Positions 5,363 through 12,821 of a stretch of DNA of 45,908 bases are shown in pieces. Both the position numbers and the translations under genes were made by a program. Below the pieces are notes generated by a model. It was not told the origin of the DNA and made no database searches. It saw only the letters and a list, made by a program, of their open reading frames with translations. The stretch is taken from IMG/VR virus record IMGVR_UViG_3300024428_000005, positions 1 through 45,908 of that record, one strand, 5' to 3'. Every line of letters begins with the position of its first letter. The first letter of the stretch is position 1. This DNA comes from a virus.

Positions 5363-5398
5363 GACCTTTCGTGTTTATTTTAAAATAACTTGACAAAC
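5354..5398. promoter_or_regulatory. 10-bp inverted repeat spanning both -35 boxes
   Basis: GTTTGTCAAG (5354-5363) and CTTGACAAAC (5389-5398) are perfect inverted copies 25 bases apart, and each contains the -35 of one divergent promoter. The extra conserved bases outside the hexamers suggest a shared operator through which one protein could switch both directions, although two good -35 boxes facing apart give part of the symmetry for free. Confidence 0.55.
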
Positions 5399-5418
5399 TT
5401 GCAAAGTGTCTCTATAAT
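5390..5418 (+). promoter_or_regulatory. Rightward sigma70 promoter (12/12 consensus)
   Basis: TTGACA (5390-5395), exactly 17 bp, TATAAT (5413-5418). The predicted start is at about 5425, and the ATG of the first gene is at 5427, so the mRNA would have essentially no 5' leader. It drives the packaging and structural operon. Confidence 0.85.
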
Positions 5419-5426
5419 ATTATAGT

Positions 5427-5846
5427 ATGACATACTTATCAGAAACTCGTAAGAAGAATTTAACTGAGAAACAACAAAGTTTTTTAGACAATCTAGTCGA
5501 AACTAAAGGTGACTTTAAAAAGGCTGCAGAACTTGCAGGATACTCAGGCAATCACTATCAAGTTATCAAATCACTTAAAAATGAAGTAGTTGATTTAGCC
5601 TCGGATGTACTTGCCAAGTCTGCACCGAAGGCTGCTTTTAAGTTAATCGAAATGATTGATTCTGATAGACCTGTACCTCAAGCTAGTCAGAAACTTGCAG
5701 CAGCTCAAACTATCCTTGATAGAGTGGGTGTAAGTAAGACTGACAGGGTGCAGGTTGACCACAATGTACAAGGTGGTATCTTTATACTACCTCAAAAAGA
5801 AAATGTAATAATAGAGAGTGATGAGTATGAAGATATATCTGACTGA
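5427..5846 (+). CDS. terS: Terminase small subunit (probable)
   Basis: 139-residue protein, first gene of the rightward operon and a few genes before the large terminase. Residues 11-55 resemble the helix-turn-helix of small terminases (an LTEKQQSFLDNLVET segment, then KKAAELAGYSG). A long helical segment follows (60-105) and a short beta/acidic C-terminus. Small terminases bind the packaging site and regulate the motor. The start is the only ATG in frame near the promoter; no Shine-Dalgarno is possible, because the promoter -10 ends eight bases upstream. Confidence 0.7.
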   Translation: MTYLSETRKKNLTEKQQSFLDNLVETKGDFKKAAELAGYSGNHYQVIKSLKNEVVDLASDVLAKSAPKAAFKLIEMIDSDRPVPQASQKLAAAQTILDRVGVSKTDRVQVDHNVQGGIFILPQKENVIIESDEYEDISD

Positions 5847-6033
5847 GATGGAACAACACGGTAAAAAGTTTGCTGGACCTAATATAGTTGCTGAAACTTT
5901 ACAAGAGGCTGAAGAAGCTGCCGAAGCAAATGGTCTAACGTTATTAGGCGAGTTTACTGAAATTGTAACTGAAGACGGCTTAATGCATTACTTAGAGCCT
6001 GAAGGTTATAACGAAGAGAAGGTGTTACATTGA
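5827..6033 (+). CDS. Hypothetical small acidic protein
   Basis: 68 residues from the ATG at 5827. Upstream GTG (5818) and ATG (5821) codons are in frame, but AGAG spacing favours 5827. The protein is acidic, with a probable beta-alpha-beta layout and an Ala/Glu-rich helix (residues 19-33). It overlaps the end of the small terminase gene by about 20 bases. Proteins of this kind occur beside terminases in marine phages; I cannot name a function. Confidence 0.55.
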   Translation: MKIYLTEMEQHGKKFAGPNIVAETLQEAEEAAEANGLTLLGEFTEIVTEDGLMHYLEPEGYNEEKVLH

Positions 6034-6158
6034 TTGAATTTTTTGTTACCTTTGCTGTTTCATTCTGTATTAGTTACTATATCGTTAACAATTTAATATT
6101 TAAGGTTGATTATGCCCAAGAAAAAAACCACAACAAAAAAGAAAAGCACAGTAAATAA
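6030..6158 (+). CDS. Possible 42-aa membrane micro-protein (TTG start)
   Basis: A TTG at 6030 overlaps the previous stop and has AAGG seven bases upstream. The frame encodes a hydrophobic N-terminal helix (residues 3-24) and a basic, hydrophilic tail that overlaps the next gene in another frame. The hydrophobic pattern argues for reality; the rare start and overlap argue against. Confidence 0.35.
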   Translation: MIEFFVTFAVSFCISYYIVNNLIFKVDYAQEKNHNKKEKHSK

Positions 6159-6312
6159 AGCTGGTAACTATACCAAACCTACGATGCGTAAGAATTTATT
6201 TAATAGAATTAAAGCCGGTAGCAAAGGTGGAAAGCCGGGTCAATGGTCTGCTCGTAAAGCTCAGATGTTGGCTAAACAATACAAAGCTAAAGGTGGTGGG
6301 TATAAATCGTGA
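6112..6312 (+). CDS. Basic small protein, DUF5872-like
   Basis: 66 residues from the ATG at 6112, with TAAGG six bases upstream. It is strongly basic: a Lys/Thr-rich N-terminus, then an IKAGSKGGKPGQWSARKAQ segment (about residues 34-52) and a GGGY tail. I recall this pattern from a family of small proteins in marine phages, often labelled DUF5872. Three consecutive genes here make such basic proteins. Binding to packaged DNA or to nucleic acid is plausible but unproven. Confidence 0.65.
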   Translation: MPKKKTTTKKKSTVNKAGNYTKPTMRKNLFNRIKAGSKGGKPGQWSARKAQMLAKQYKAKGGGYKS

Positions 6313-6557
6313 GTTTAAAAAGTTCACAAAGAAGTCTTAGAAGTTGGACTAAACAGAAATGGCGTACTAAGTCTGGTAAGAAATCTTCAGAGACTGGCGA
6401 ACGTTACTTACCTGAAAAAGCTATTAAAAGTCTTAGTGCTGCAGAATATGCTGCAACTTCTAAAAAGAAACGAGAAGATACTAAGAAAGGTAAACAGCAT
6501 TCTAAACAGCCTAAGAAGGTTGCTAAGAAAACTAGAAAATACAGGAAAGTAAAATGA
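6309..6557 (+). CDS. Basic small protein, DUF5872-like
   Basis: 82 residues starting at GTG (6309), overlapping the previous stop by four bases (GTGA). It has a SWTKQKWRTKSGK segment (residues 12-24), a GERYLPEKAI segment (31-40) and an AEYAATSKKKRE segment (45-56), then a poly-basic tail. These segments recur in marine phage proteins of unknown function. The net charge is very high, so nucleic-acid binding is the natural guess. It is translationally coupled with both neighbours. Confidence 0.65.
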   Translation: MSLKSSQRSLRSWTKQKWRTKSGKKSSETGERYLPEKAIKSLSAAEYAATSKKKREDTKKGKQHSKQPKKVAKKTRKYRKVK

Positions 6558-6841
6558 GTGAGAAAGATTCGAGACTTAAAAAAGCTGGAGTATCTGGTTA
6601 TAATAAACCTAAAAGAACTCCTAACCATCCTAAGAAATCACACATAGTTGTTGCTAAAGAAGGTGATAAAATAAAAACTATTAGGTTCGGACAAAAAGGA
6701 GCTGAGACTGCAGGTAAACCTAAAGCTGGTGAATCTGCTAGAATGAAAGCTAAACGTAAATCTTTTAAAGCTCGTCATGCAAAAAACATTAAGAAAGGAA
6801 AGATGTCAGCAGCATATTGGGCTGATAAGGTGAAATGGTAA
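6554..6841 (+). CDS. Basic small protein, DUF6321-like
   Basis: 95 residues, starting at an ATGA overlap with the previous gene. Segments such as GYNKPKRTPNHPKKSH (about residues 15-30), IRFGQKGAETAG (about 43-54) and ARHAKNIKKGKMSAAYWA (about 73-90) match a conserved phage family I recall as DUF6321. It is highly basic and lacks cysteine. Role unknown; the run of three basic genes between the two terminase genes suggests virion or packaging-related DNA binding. Confidence 0.7.
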   Translation: MSEKDSRLKKAGVSGYNKPKRTPNHPKKSHIVVAKEGDKIKTIRFGQKGAETAGKPKAGESARMKAKRKSFKARHAKNIKKGKMSAAYWADKVKW

Positions 6842-6895
6842 AACTAACGGAAAAAGAAATACAACTTATAAACAACATACTAACTGCAGATTAAA

Positions 6896-7312
6896 ATGGC
6901 ATACTCACAAGAAGTGGTTGATAGATTTGAAAGCGTGTTGAATAATCCACAGAAACATGCTGTTGGTCGGTTCGACCCTAACGACCCTGATGTTGCTACT
7001 GGTATGACTGGTGCTCCAGCTTGTGGAGATGTAATGAAGTTACAATTAAAACTTGACAATGATATAATAGCAGATGTTAAGTTTAAAACTTATGGTTGTG
7101 GCTCTGCGATTGCTTCAAGTACAATGTTTGTTGATATGTTAAAAGGTAAAACTATAGCTGAAGCTAAACAAATAAAAGATAAAGATATTGCTGCAGCTTT
7201 AGATTTACCACCCATAAAATTACACTGTAGTGTCTTGGCTGAAGAAAGTATTCGTAAAGCTATAGAAAACTGGGAAACTAAAATAGAACATAGAACACAC
7301 AATCAAAAATAG
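6896..7312 (+). CDS. iscU: IscU-like iron-sulfur cluster scaffold
   Basis: 138 residues, close to bacterial IscU (about 128) along its whole length. IscU assembles [2Fe-2S] clusters with cysteine desulfurase IscS and passes them on with HscA/HscB. All key residues are visible: C43 and D45 in GAPACGDVM, C68 in TYGCGSA, H110 and C111, and the HscA-recognition motif as LPPIK (104-108; usual form LPPVK). A five-residue insertion near 16-21 and a longer C-terminal tail are the main differences. No strong Shine-Dalgarno precedes the ATG. It sits alone, without iscS, iscA or hscA, so it must work with host partners. A functional phage-encoded cluster scaffold is likely. Confidence 0.92.
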   Translation: MAYSQEVVDRFESVLNNPQKHAVGRFDPNDPDVATGMTGAPACGDVMKLQLKLDNDIIADVKFKTYGCGSAIASSTMFVDMLKGKTIAEAKQIKDKDIAAALDLPPIKLHCSVLAEESIRKAIENWETKIEHRTHNQK

Positions 7313-7313
7313 T

Positions 7314-7460
7314 ATGGCACAATTAGGTAAAGATGAAAAGCCAATTAGGATGACTCCTAACCGTATAGGAAAAGGCTCTAGACCAAGACCAATAGAAGTA
7401 TCAAGAACGCAGTTTGAAAGTAATTGGGATAAAATATTTAAATCTAAACAGGAGAAGTAA
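7314..7460 (+). CDS. Hypothetical 48-aa protein
   Basis: A short basic ORF with a PNRIGKGSRPRPIE segment (residues 15-28) and a C-terminal FESNWDKIFK segment (36-45). I recall similar small proteins in marine phage genomes upstream of the large terminase, without known function. It starts one base after the iscU stop and ends in an overlap (TAATG) with the next small gene. Confidence 0.5.
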   Translation: MAQLGKDEKPIRMTPNRIGKGSRPRPIEVSRTQFESNWDKIFKSKQEK

Positions 7461-7603
7461 TGATGGACGGCATAATTTTTATAATTATTGTAGGTGTTGT
7501 TGTAGGTGTATTAGTTATAAAAACTGAAAACCCTAATACCTATGAAAAGATAAAAGACAAACTAGAAGATTACTACGAAAATCTTAGAACCTATTTTAAA
7601 TAA
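7460..7603 (+). CDS. Small single-span membrane protein (47 aa)
   Basis: Starts at ATG 7460 (a second ATG follows at 7463) with AGGAG five to eight bases upstream. Residues 4-20 are almost all Ile/Val/Gly, a clear transmembrane helix. The remaining 27 residues are charged and helical and would face the cytoplasm. Position between iscU and terL gives no functional hint; a membrane anchor or toxin-like peptide are alternatives. Confidence 0.55.
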   Translation: MMDGIIFIIIVGVVVGVLVIKTENPNTYEKIKDKLEDYYENLRTYFK

Positions 7604-7611
7604 TAGTTATT

Positions 7612-7908
7612 ATGAACATGTTACCTGACGGTTATATCAAAAGAGCTACATCTACTATACCTTTTGGGTATACCTATGATGAAGTTACTGGTCATTTAAA
7701 ACCGATTGAAGAAGAGTTAGAAGCTTTACAAACTGTAGAGAATATGATTGTCAACGAAGAAGTATCTTTACAAACTGCAGTAGATTGGCTAGAGTATGAA
7801 ACAGGACGTAAGATTTCAACTCCCGGATTAAAAAAACACATAGATAAAAAGTATGGCACACGAACTGAAAGACTGGGAAGAGAATCCTCATCTTTACTTG
7901 CAAGATAA
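7612..7908 (+). CDS. Hypothetical protein coupled to terL
   Basis: 98 residues. The N-terminus has a TSTIPFGYTYDE segment (13-24); residues 33-80 look helical and resemble helix-turn-helix-type repeats (AVDWLEYETGRKIS, then GLKKHI). Its last 56 bases overlap the start of the large terminase gene in another frame. It may be a DNA-binding packaging accessory or the true small terminase, with the gene at 5427 as competitor for that role. Confidence 0.6.
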   Translation: MNMLPDGYIKRATSTIPFGYTYDEVTGHLKPIEEELEALQTVENMIVNEEVSLQTAVDWLEYETGRKISTPGLKKHIDKKYGTRTERLGRESSSLLAR

Positions 7909-9508
7909 TGAAGGCAACTTCGTTTTAAAAAAAGACGGTACACCTAGAAAAAAAAGCGGTAGACCAACTTTAAAAGATGAAGCAAAGTTTGCAGCTCATC
8001 GAGCAGTCTCTAGAAAACAAAAGAATATTAAAAAGATTGAGCAGAAACTTAACAATGCTCGTAAGTCTTTAAAAAAACAAAAAGACACTTTACAAGATTT
8101 AAGTGGTGATGAAAAAAATACTGCCACTACTGATGAGTTAGATAAATTACCTGCTACTGTTAAAAAAGATTTAGAAGATGCTAACATTCTTTTTAACGCT
8201 AACGATGGACCACAGACAGATTTCTTAGCTGCAGACGAAAAAGATGTATTGTATGGCGGTGCTGCAGGTGGTGGTAAATCATATGCAATGATTGTTGACC
8301 CATTACGTTATGCTCATCGTAAAGCCCATCGTGCTTTAATACTGCGTAGGTCTATGCCAGAACTACGAGAGATGATTGATAAATCTCGTGAACTATACCC
8401 TCAAGCATTTCCCGGAGCTAAGTTTAGAGAAGTAGAAAAACTTTGGAACTTTCCAAGTGGTGCAAAGATAGAGTTTGGTTTCTTAGAAAGAGATGCAGAT
8501 GTTTATCGTTATCAAGGACAAGCATACTCTTGGATTGGCTTTGATGAAATTACGCACTTACCTACAGAATTTAGTTGGAACTATCTAGCATCTAGGCTAA
8601 GAACAACTGACCCTGAAATTAAAACTTATTTACGCTGCACTGCTAACCCCGGTGGTGTTGGTTCTACATGGGTAAAACGTAGATACATAGACCCACATGA
8701 ATCTAATAAAAGTTTTTTAGGTACTGATGGATTAACTCGTAAATTTATTCCAGCTAAGTTAGCAGATAATCCATACTTAGCAGAGGATGGTATTTATGAA
8801 CAAATGCTAAACTCACTACCGCCAATACAACGTAGACAGTTGTTAGAAGGTAATTGGGATGTAGCTGAAGGTGCTGCTTTTGTAGAATTTGACCCCTTAG
8901 TACATGTAATACCACCGTTTGAGATACCTTTACCGTGGGAAAGAACAAAGGGAGTTGACTATGGTTATGCTGCTGAAAGCTGTTGTTTATGGGGAACTAT
9001 TGATGTAAATGATGGAACTTTAATAATTTATAGAGAATTATACAAAAAAGGCTTGACAGGAGAAGAATTAGGCAGTATAATAACAGATATGGAAGTGGTA
9101 GACCCATTTTCAGTAAATGGTGTATTAGATACTGCAGCTTGGGCTAGAACAGGTACTACTGGTCCTACCGTTGGAGAAGCTTTGTTACGAGCAGGTCATA
9201 AGTTAAGACGAGCTGACAAAAATCGTATACAAGGTAAAATTCAAATACATGAATTTTTAAAAATAAAAGATAACGGTAGACCTAAATTGCAGATATTTAA
9301 TACTTGCCCAAACTTAATAAGAGAGTTACAAAGTATACCGTTATCAAAAACTAATCCAGAAGATGTGGATACTCACGCTTCTGACCACGCATATGATGCG
9401 TTGAGATATATGATAATGAGCAGACCTAGAATGGAGAACCCATTAGAAAGGTTAAGAGGTTTTAAACGTGATATGTTTAAACCTGCTGATTCAGATTTTG
9501 GTTATTGA
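7853..9508 (+). CDS. terL: Terminase large subunit
   Basis: 551-residue packaging motor. It drives ATP-dependent DNA translocation into the prohead and cuts the concatemer. The ATPase domain has Walker A GGAAGGGKS (135-143) and Walker B ending in D231-E232 (WIGFDEI). The RNase H-like nuclease acidic residues are visible as D369 (GVDYGY), D426 (VLDTAAW) and D511/D515 (HASDHAYDALRY). An N-terminal extension of about 110 residues is basic, with a GRP core (KKSGRPT) reminiscent of an AT-hook and a coiled-coil-like stretch at 55-82. A consensus promoter lies inside this gene at 9053-9081. No clear Shine-Dalgarno; translation is probably coupled to the overlapping upstream gene. Confidence 0.93.
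   Translation: MAHELKDWEENPHLYLQDNEGNFVLKKDGTPRKKSGRPTLKDEAKFAAHRAVSRKQKNIKKIEQKLNNARKSLKKQKDTLQDLSGDEKNTATTDELDKLPATVKKDLEDANILFNANDGPQTDFLAADEKDVLYGGAAGGGKSYAMIVDPLRYAHRKAHRALILRRSMPELREMIDKSRELYPQAFPGAKFREVEKLWNFPSGAKIEFGFLERDADVYRYQGQAYSWIGFDEITHLPTEFSWNYLASRLRTTDPEIKTYLRCTANPGGVGSTWVKRRYIDPHESNKSFLGTDGLTRKFIPAKLADNPYLAEDGIYEQMLNSLPPIQRRQLLEGNWDVAEGAAFVEFDPLVHVIPPFEIPLPWERTKGVDYGYAAESCCLWGTIDVNDGTLIIYRELYKKGLTGEELGSIITDMEVVDPFSVNGVLDTAAWARTGTTGPTVGEALLRAGHKLRRADKNRIQGKIQIHEFLKIKDNGRPKLQIFNTCPNLIRELQSIPLSKTNPEDVDTHASDHAYDALRYMIMSRPRMENPLERLRGFKRDMFKPADSDFGY
9053..9081 (+). promoter_or_regulatory. Consensus sigma70 promoter inside terL
   Basis: TTGACA (9053-9058), 17 bp, TATAAT (9076-9081): 12 of 12 consensus bases at the ideal spacing, in the sense direction. 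It would start RNA near 9088 and supply the portal, scaffold and coat genes. Confidence 0.6.
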
Positions 9509-9510
9509 TA

Positions 9511-11721
9511 ATGGCAGAAAACGACAATACATTTTTAACAGCAGATAATATCTACGAAGATGTAGAGGGTGAAGCTGGTAAAACTTTATCTTTAGAAGAA
9601 GACCAACAAATTAATTTAGTTGGCATTGTTAAAAGTAGATTTGCTTTAGCAGAAGAAGCTCGTGACGGTGACGAGACAAGATGGCTTAAAGCTTATGAAA
9701 ATTATAGAGGGTTATATAACAGGTCTGTAAAATTTAGAGAATCTGAAAAATCTAGAATATTTGTTAAGATAACTAAGACAAAAGTATTAGCTGCTTTTGG
9801 ACAATTAGTAGATGTTATTTTTGGTACAGGTAAATTTCCAATAGGTATTGCAGAAACTAAAATACCTGAAGGTGAGAAAGAAAATGCTTACCTAGATACA
9901 CAAAATCCACAGATGGGAATAGAATCTAATGTACCAGATAATATTGGTAATAGATTAGAAGATGACCCAGTTGAAAATATTTATAATGTTGGTTACGAAG
10001 GCGATGGTAAAACTTTAAAAGCTGGTGCAACATTAGGCACTGGAATGTTTGAGGATGATATTATTGCTCAAGCAGATGAACAGGGAATGTTACAGGAAGG
10101 ATTAACGCCTAATCCACAAATACCTGAAGTTTCTCCTGCAGAAAAAACTGCAAGAAGAATGGAAAAATTAATCCATGACCAAATAGAAGAATCTAATGGT
10201 GGTTCAGAGATAAGAAATGCTTTATTAGAATCTTCATTATTAGGTACTGGAATTATTAAAGGACCTTTTAACTTTAATAAAAAACTTCATAAGTGGGATA
10301 CAGATGAAAGCGGTGAAAGACAATACAACCCTTTAGAAGTTAGAGTACCTAGAATTGAGTTTGTAAGTTGTTGGGATTTTTATCCAGACCCTGCAGCAAC
10401 AAACATAGATGAATGTGAGTATGTAGTTCACAGACATAAAATGAATCGTAGTCAGTTAAGGCAGTTAAGAAATATGCCTTACTTCGATGAGGATGCTATT
10501 AGAGAATGTATTCAAAAAGGAGCAAACTACGAAGATAAAGATTTTGAAGCTCATTTAAGAGATGACTATAAAGTAGACGATAGCTACACAGCTAACTTTG
10601 AAGTACTTGAATATTGGGGTATCATGGATGCCGAGTATGCTAGAGAAGTTGGAATGGAATTAGATGAATCTATAGATGACTTAGATGAAGTACAAATTAA
10701 TGCATGGGTATGTGGTGATAAATTACTACGAGCAGTAATCAATCCTTTTACACCATACCGTATACCTTACAGTGCATTTCCTTACGAAAGAAATCCTTAC
10801 AATTTCTTTGGTATAGGAGTAGCTGAGAATATGAATGATTCTCAACAAATTATGAATGGTCATGCTCGTATGGCTATTGATAACTTAGCATTAGCAGGTT
10901 CATTAGTATTTGATGTTGATGAATCAGCTTTGGTAGGTGGGCAAAATATGGAAGTCTATCCCGGTAAAATCTTTAGAAGACAAGCAGGGATGCCCGGTCA
11001 ATCTATTTACGGTCTGAAGTTTCCGAATACAGCACCAGAAAATATGATGATGTTTGACCGGTTTAGACAACTTGCTGATGAACAAACTGGTATTCCAAGT
11101 TATTCACATGGACAAACAGGAGTTCAAAGTATGACAAGGACTGCTTCAGGTATGTCAATGTTACTAGGAGCAGCAAGTTTAAACATAAAAACAGTCGTTA
11201 AAAATCTTGATGACTTTTTACTAAAGCCACTAGGAGAGTCTTACTTTCAATGGAACATGCAGTTTTTTGAAGGTAAGATAGATGTGGCAGGTGATTTAGA
11301 AGTTAGAGCAACTGGTACAAATAGCTTGATGCAAAAAGAAGTTAGAAGTCAAAGACTTACTATGTTCTTACAAACTGTACAAAGTCCTGCTATTGCACCG
11401 TTTGTTAAAATATCTAAATTGGTTAGTGAACTTGCCTACAGCTTAGACCTCGACCCAGATGAAATTCTGAATGACCCAGAGGAAGCAGCTATCATGGCAC
11501 AAATTATAGGAATGCAAAATGCTCAACAAAACACAGGCGAGGAAACTGAACCCGGTAGTCAACAACCAGCAGGTATGGGAGGTCTTACAGGAACACCTGT
11601 CCAACCTCAAGACCTTGGAGCTACAGGCACTGGCGGTGGCAACATCGGAATCGGAGATGTTCCGGTTGCAGGGGAGGATAGCTTCTCTGGCACGGTTGGA
11701 ATCCCTACCGGAGCAGGTTAA
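9511..11721 (+). CDS. Portal (head-tail connector) protein
   Basis: 736 residues from the ATG at 9511 (an in-frame TTG at 9505 overlaps the terL stop and is less likely). Size, position after terL and features such as the NPYNFFGIGVAENMNDSQQ segment and the conserved SYSHGQTGVQSMTRTASGM segment fit the long P22-type portals of marine podoviruses. The portal ring at one vertex is the DNA channel and motor dock. Residues 60-250 include a long insertion. The last 60 residues are Gly/Gln/Pro-rich and low complexity, and this is where another gene is overprinted (11519-11746). Confidence 0.85.
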   Translation: MAENDNTFLTADNIYEDVEGEAGKTLSLEEDQQINLVGIVKSRFALAEEARDGDETRWLKAYENYRGLYNRSVKFRESEKSRIFVKITKTKVLAAFGQLVDVIFGTGKFPIGIAETKIPEGEKENAYLDTQNPQMGIESNVPDNIGNRLEDDPVENIYNVGYEGDGKTLKAGATLGTGMFEDDIIAQADEQGMLQEGLTPNPQIPEVSPAEKTARRMEKLIHDQIEESNGGSEIRNALLESSLLGTGIIKGPFNFNKKLHKWDTDESGERQYNPLEVRVPRIEFVSCWDFYPDPAATNIDECEYVVHRHKMNRSQLRQLRNMPYFDEDAIRECIQKGANYEDKDFEAHLRDDYKVDDSYTANFEVLEYWGIMDAEYAREVGMELDESIDDLDEVQINAWVCGDKLLRAVINPFTPYRIPYSAFPYERNPYNFFGIGVAENMNDSQQIMNGHARMAIDNLALAGSLVFDVDESALVGGQNMEVYPGKIFRRQAGMPGQSIYGLKFPNTAPENMMMFDRFRQLADEQTGIPSYSHGQTGVQSMTRTASGMSMLLGAASLNIKTVVKNLDDFLLKPLGESYFQWNMQFFEGKIDVAGDLEVRATGTNSLMQKEVRSQRLTMFLQTVQSPAIAPFVKISKLVSELAYSLDLDPDEILNDPEEAAIMAQIIGMQNAQQNTGEETEPGSQQPAGMGGLTGTPVQPQDLGATGTGGGNIGIGDVPVAGEDSFSGTVGIPTGAG

Positions 11722-11746
11722 AGAAGCACTAAATAGGAAAGAATAG
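11519..11746 (+). CDS. Overprinted small protein in the portal 3' end
   Basis: 75 residues in a different frame from the portal, sharing 203 bases with it. Unlike a shadow ORF it has a well-formed sequence: an amphipathic helix-rich protein with a SESEMFRLQGRIASLARLE segment (about residues 43-61) and a charged end. I recall similar small proteins after portals in marine phages. TAGGA lies about 9 bases before the ATG, and its TAG is followed at once by the next gene's ATG (11748), so it fills the coupling position. The portal's low-complexity tail is what one expects where a second frame is under selection. Confidence 0.6.
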   Translation: MLNKTQARKLNPVVNNQQVWEVLQEHLSNLKTLELQALAVATSESEMFRLQGRIASLARLESLPEQVKEALNRKE

Positions 11747-11747
11747 T

Positions 11748-12821
11748 ATGGAACCTTTAAATCCAAAAGATAAAAAAGCAGATAAAGAACTAGCTAAAAG
11801 ATTACAAACTTTAAATGAGCCTAGTCTACTTACTAGAGATGCTCCACCCGATACAGAATTTAATCTTGAAAAATTTAATGAAGAAGGAGTTAGAGATTCA
11901 GCAGGTAGAATGTTATCAGTTTTACAAAACGTAAAAACTAGAGACGAAGCAATGTTGAATATAATTAAAAATAATCCTGATGTTACTAAAAAAAGAGTAG
12001 AAAGTATAGTTAGAGAAGTATTAATAGAAGATGATGCAAAAAAAGAAAAAGAAAAACTGGCAACCGGTGGATTAGCTGGTGGTCAAAAAGAATTAGATAA
12101 AAATAATGACGGTGATATTACTGGTGAAGACTTTAAAATGTTAAGAGAAGGTAAACAAGAAGGTGGTATGTTAATGGATGACCAAATGGCAGACATGATG
12201 CAAACAGAAGAAACACCTGACATGGAAAATCAAATGTCAGATATGATGTCACCAGTTGCAGAAACTGCCGAAGAAGAATTACAAGAACAACAAGCAATAG
12301 AAGAGTCTCAAGCTCCAGACGAAATGATGGAAGATAATTATATAGACTTTTTAATAGATGAAGCATTAGATGAAAATGAAGAAGAAATGCTCATGCAAGA
12401 ATTAGAAGCAAACCCACAACTCAGCATGTTATTTGACAAAGTTATGGAAGTTGCAATGGAATTTTCAGGCTCTGGACCTGTTGAAGGTCCGGGGTCAGAA
12501 GTCTCCGACAGTATACCCGCAAGGTTATCTGACGGTGAATTTGTCTTTACTGCAAAGGCTGTAGATGTTATCGGAGCAGACAATTTAATGTCTATGATGA
12601 AACAAGCTGAAGCTCAAGCAGAAGAAAGACAACCAGCTCAAGAAGGTGGTTTAATGGAAGAAGAAAATGTTATGCCGGTTGAACAACAACCTGTACAGCA
12701 AAATATTCGTGTTACCAAAGAAACAGTCGGTCCTCAAGTAGGAATGCAAGAGGAAGAAGACTTAGTTGGAGACGAACTTAAAAAATCTATGCTTTCTACT
12801 AGACCATATGTAAGGAGCTAA
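11748..12821 (+). CDS. Acidic head-associated protein with EF-hand-like loop
   Basis: 357 residues, acidic, rich in Glu, Gln and Met. Residues 117-128 form a textbook EF-hand loop (DKNNDGDITGED) with Asp/Asn/Thr at positions 1, 3, 5, 7, 9 and 12, so calcium binding is possible. A segment with SIPARLSDGEFVFTAKAVD (about 252-270) is a motif I recall from portal-adjacent proteins of marine phages. It lies between portal and scaffold. It might be a scaffold partner or head-completion protein. The ATG at 11748 has AGGA about 10 bases upstream. Confidence 0.6.
   Translation: MEPLNPKDKKADKELAKRLQTLNEPSLLTRDAPPDTEFNLEKFNEEGVRDSAGRMLSVLQNVKTRDEAMLNIIKNNPDVTKKRVESIVREVLIEDDAKKEKEKLATGGLAGGQKELDKNNDGDITGEDFKMLREGKQEGGMLMDDQMADMMQTEETPDMENQMSDMMSPVAETAEEELQEQQAIEESQAPDEMMEDNYIDFLIDEALDENEEEMLMQELEANPQLSMLFDKVMEVAMEFSGSGPVEGPGSEVSDSIPARLSDGEFVFTAKAVDVIGADNLMSMMKQAEAQAEERQPAQEGGLMEEENVMPVEQQPVQQNIRVTKETVGPQVGMQEEEDLVGDELKKSMLSTRPYVRS

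Noticed and set aside
6835-6894. 19-codon ORF just before iscU
   Set aside because: It fills the gap neatly, but it is too short and lacks a ribosome site; it might only couple translation.
7048-7066. TTGACA and TATAAT close together inside iscU
   Set aside because: The two hexamers are only four bases apart, so they cannot form one promoter.
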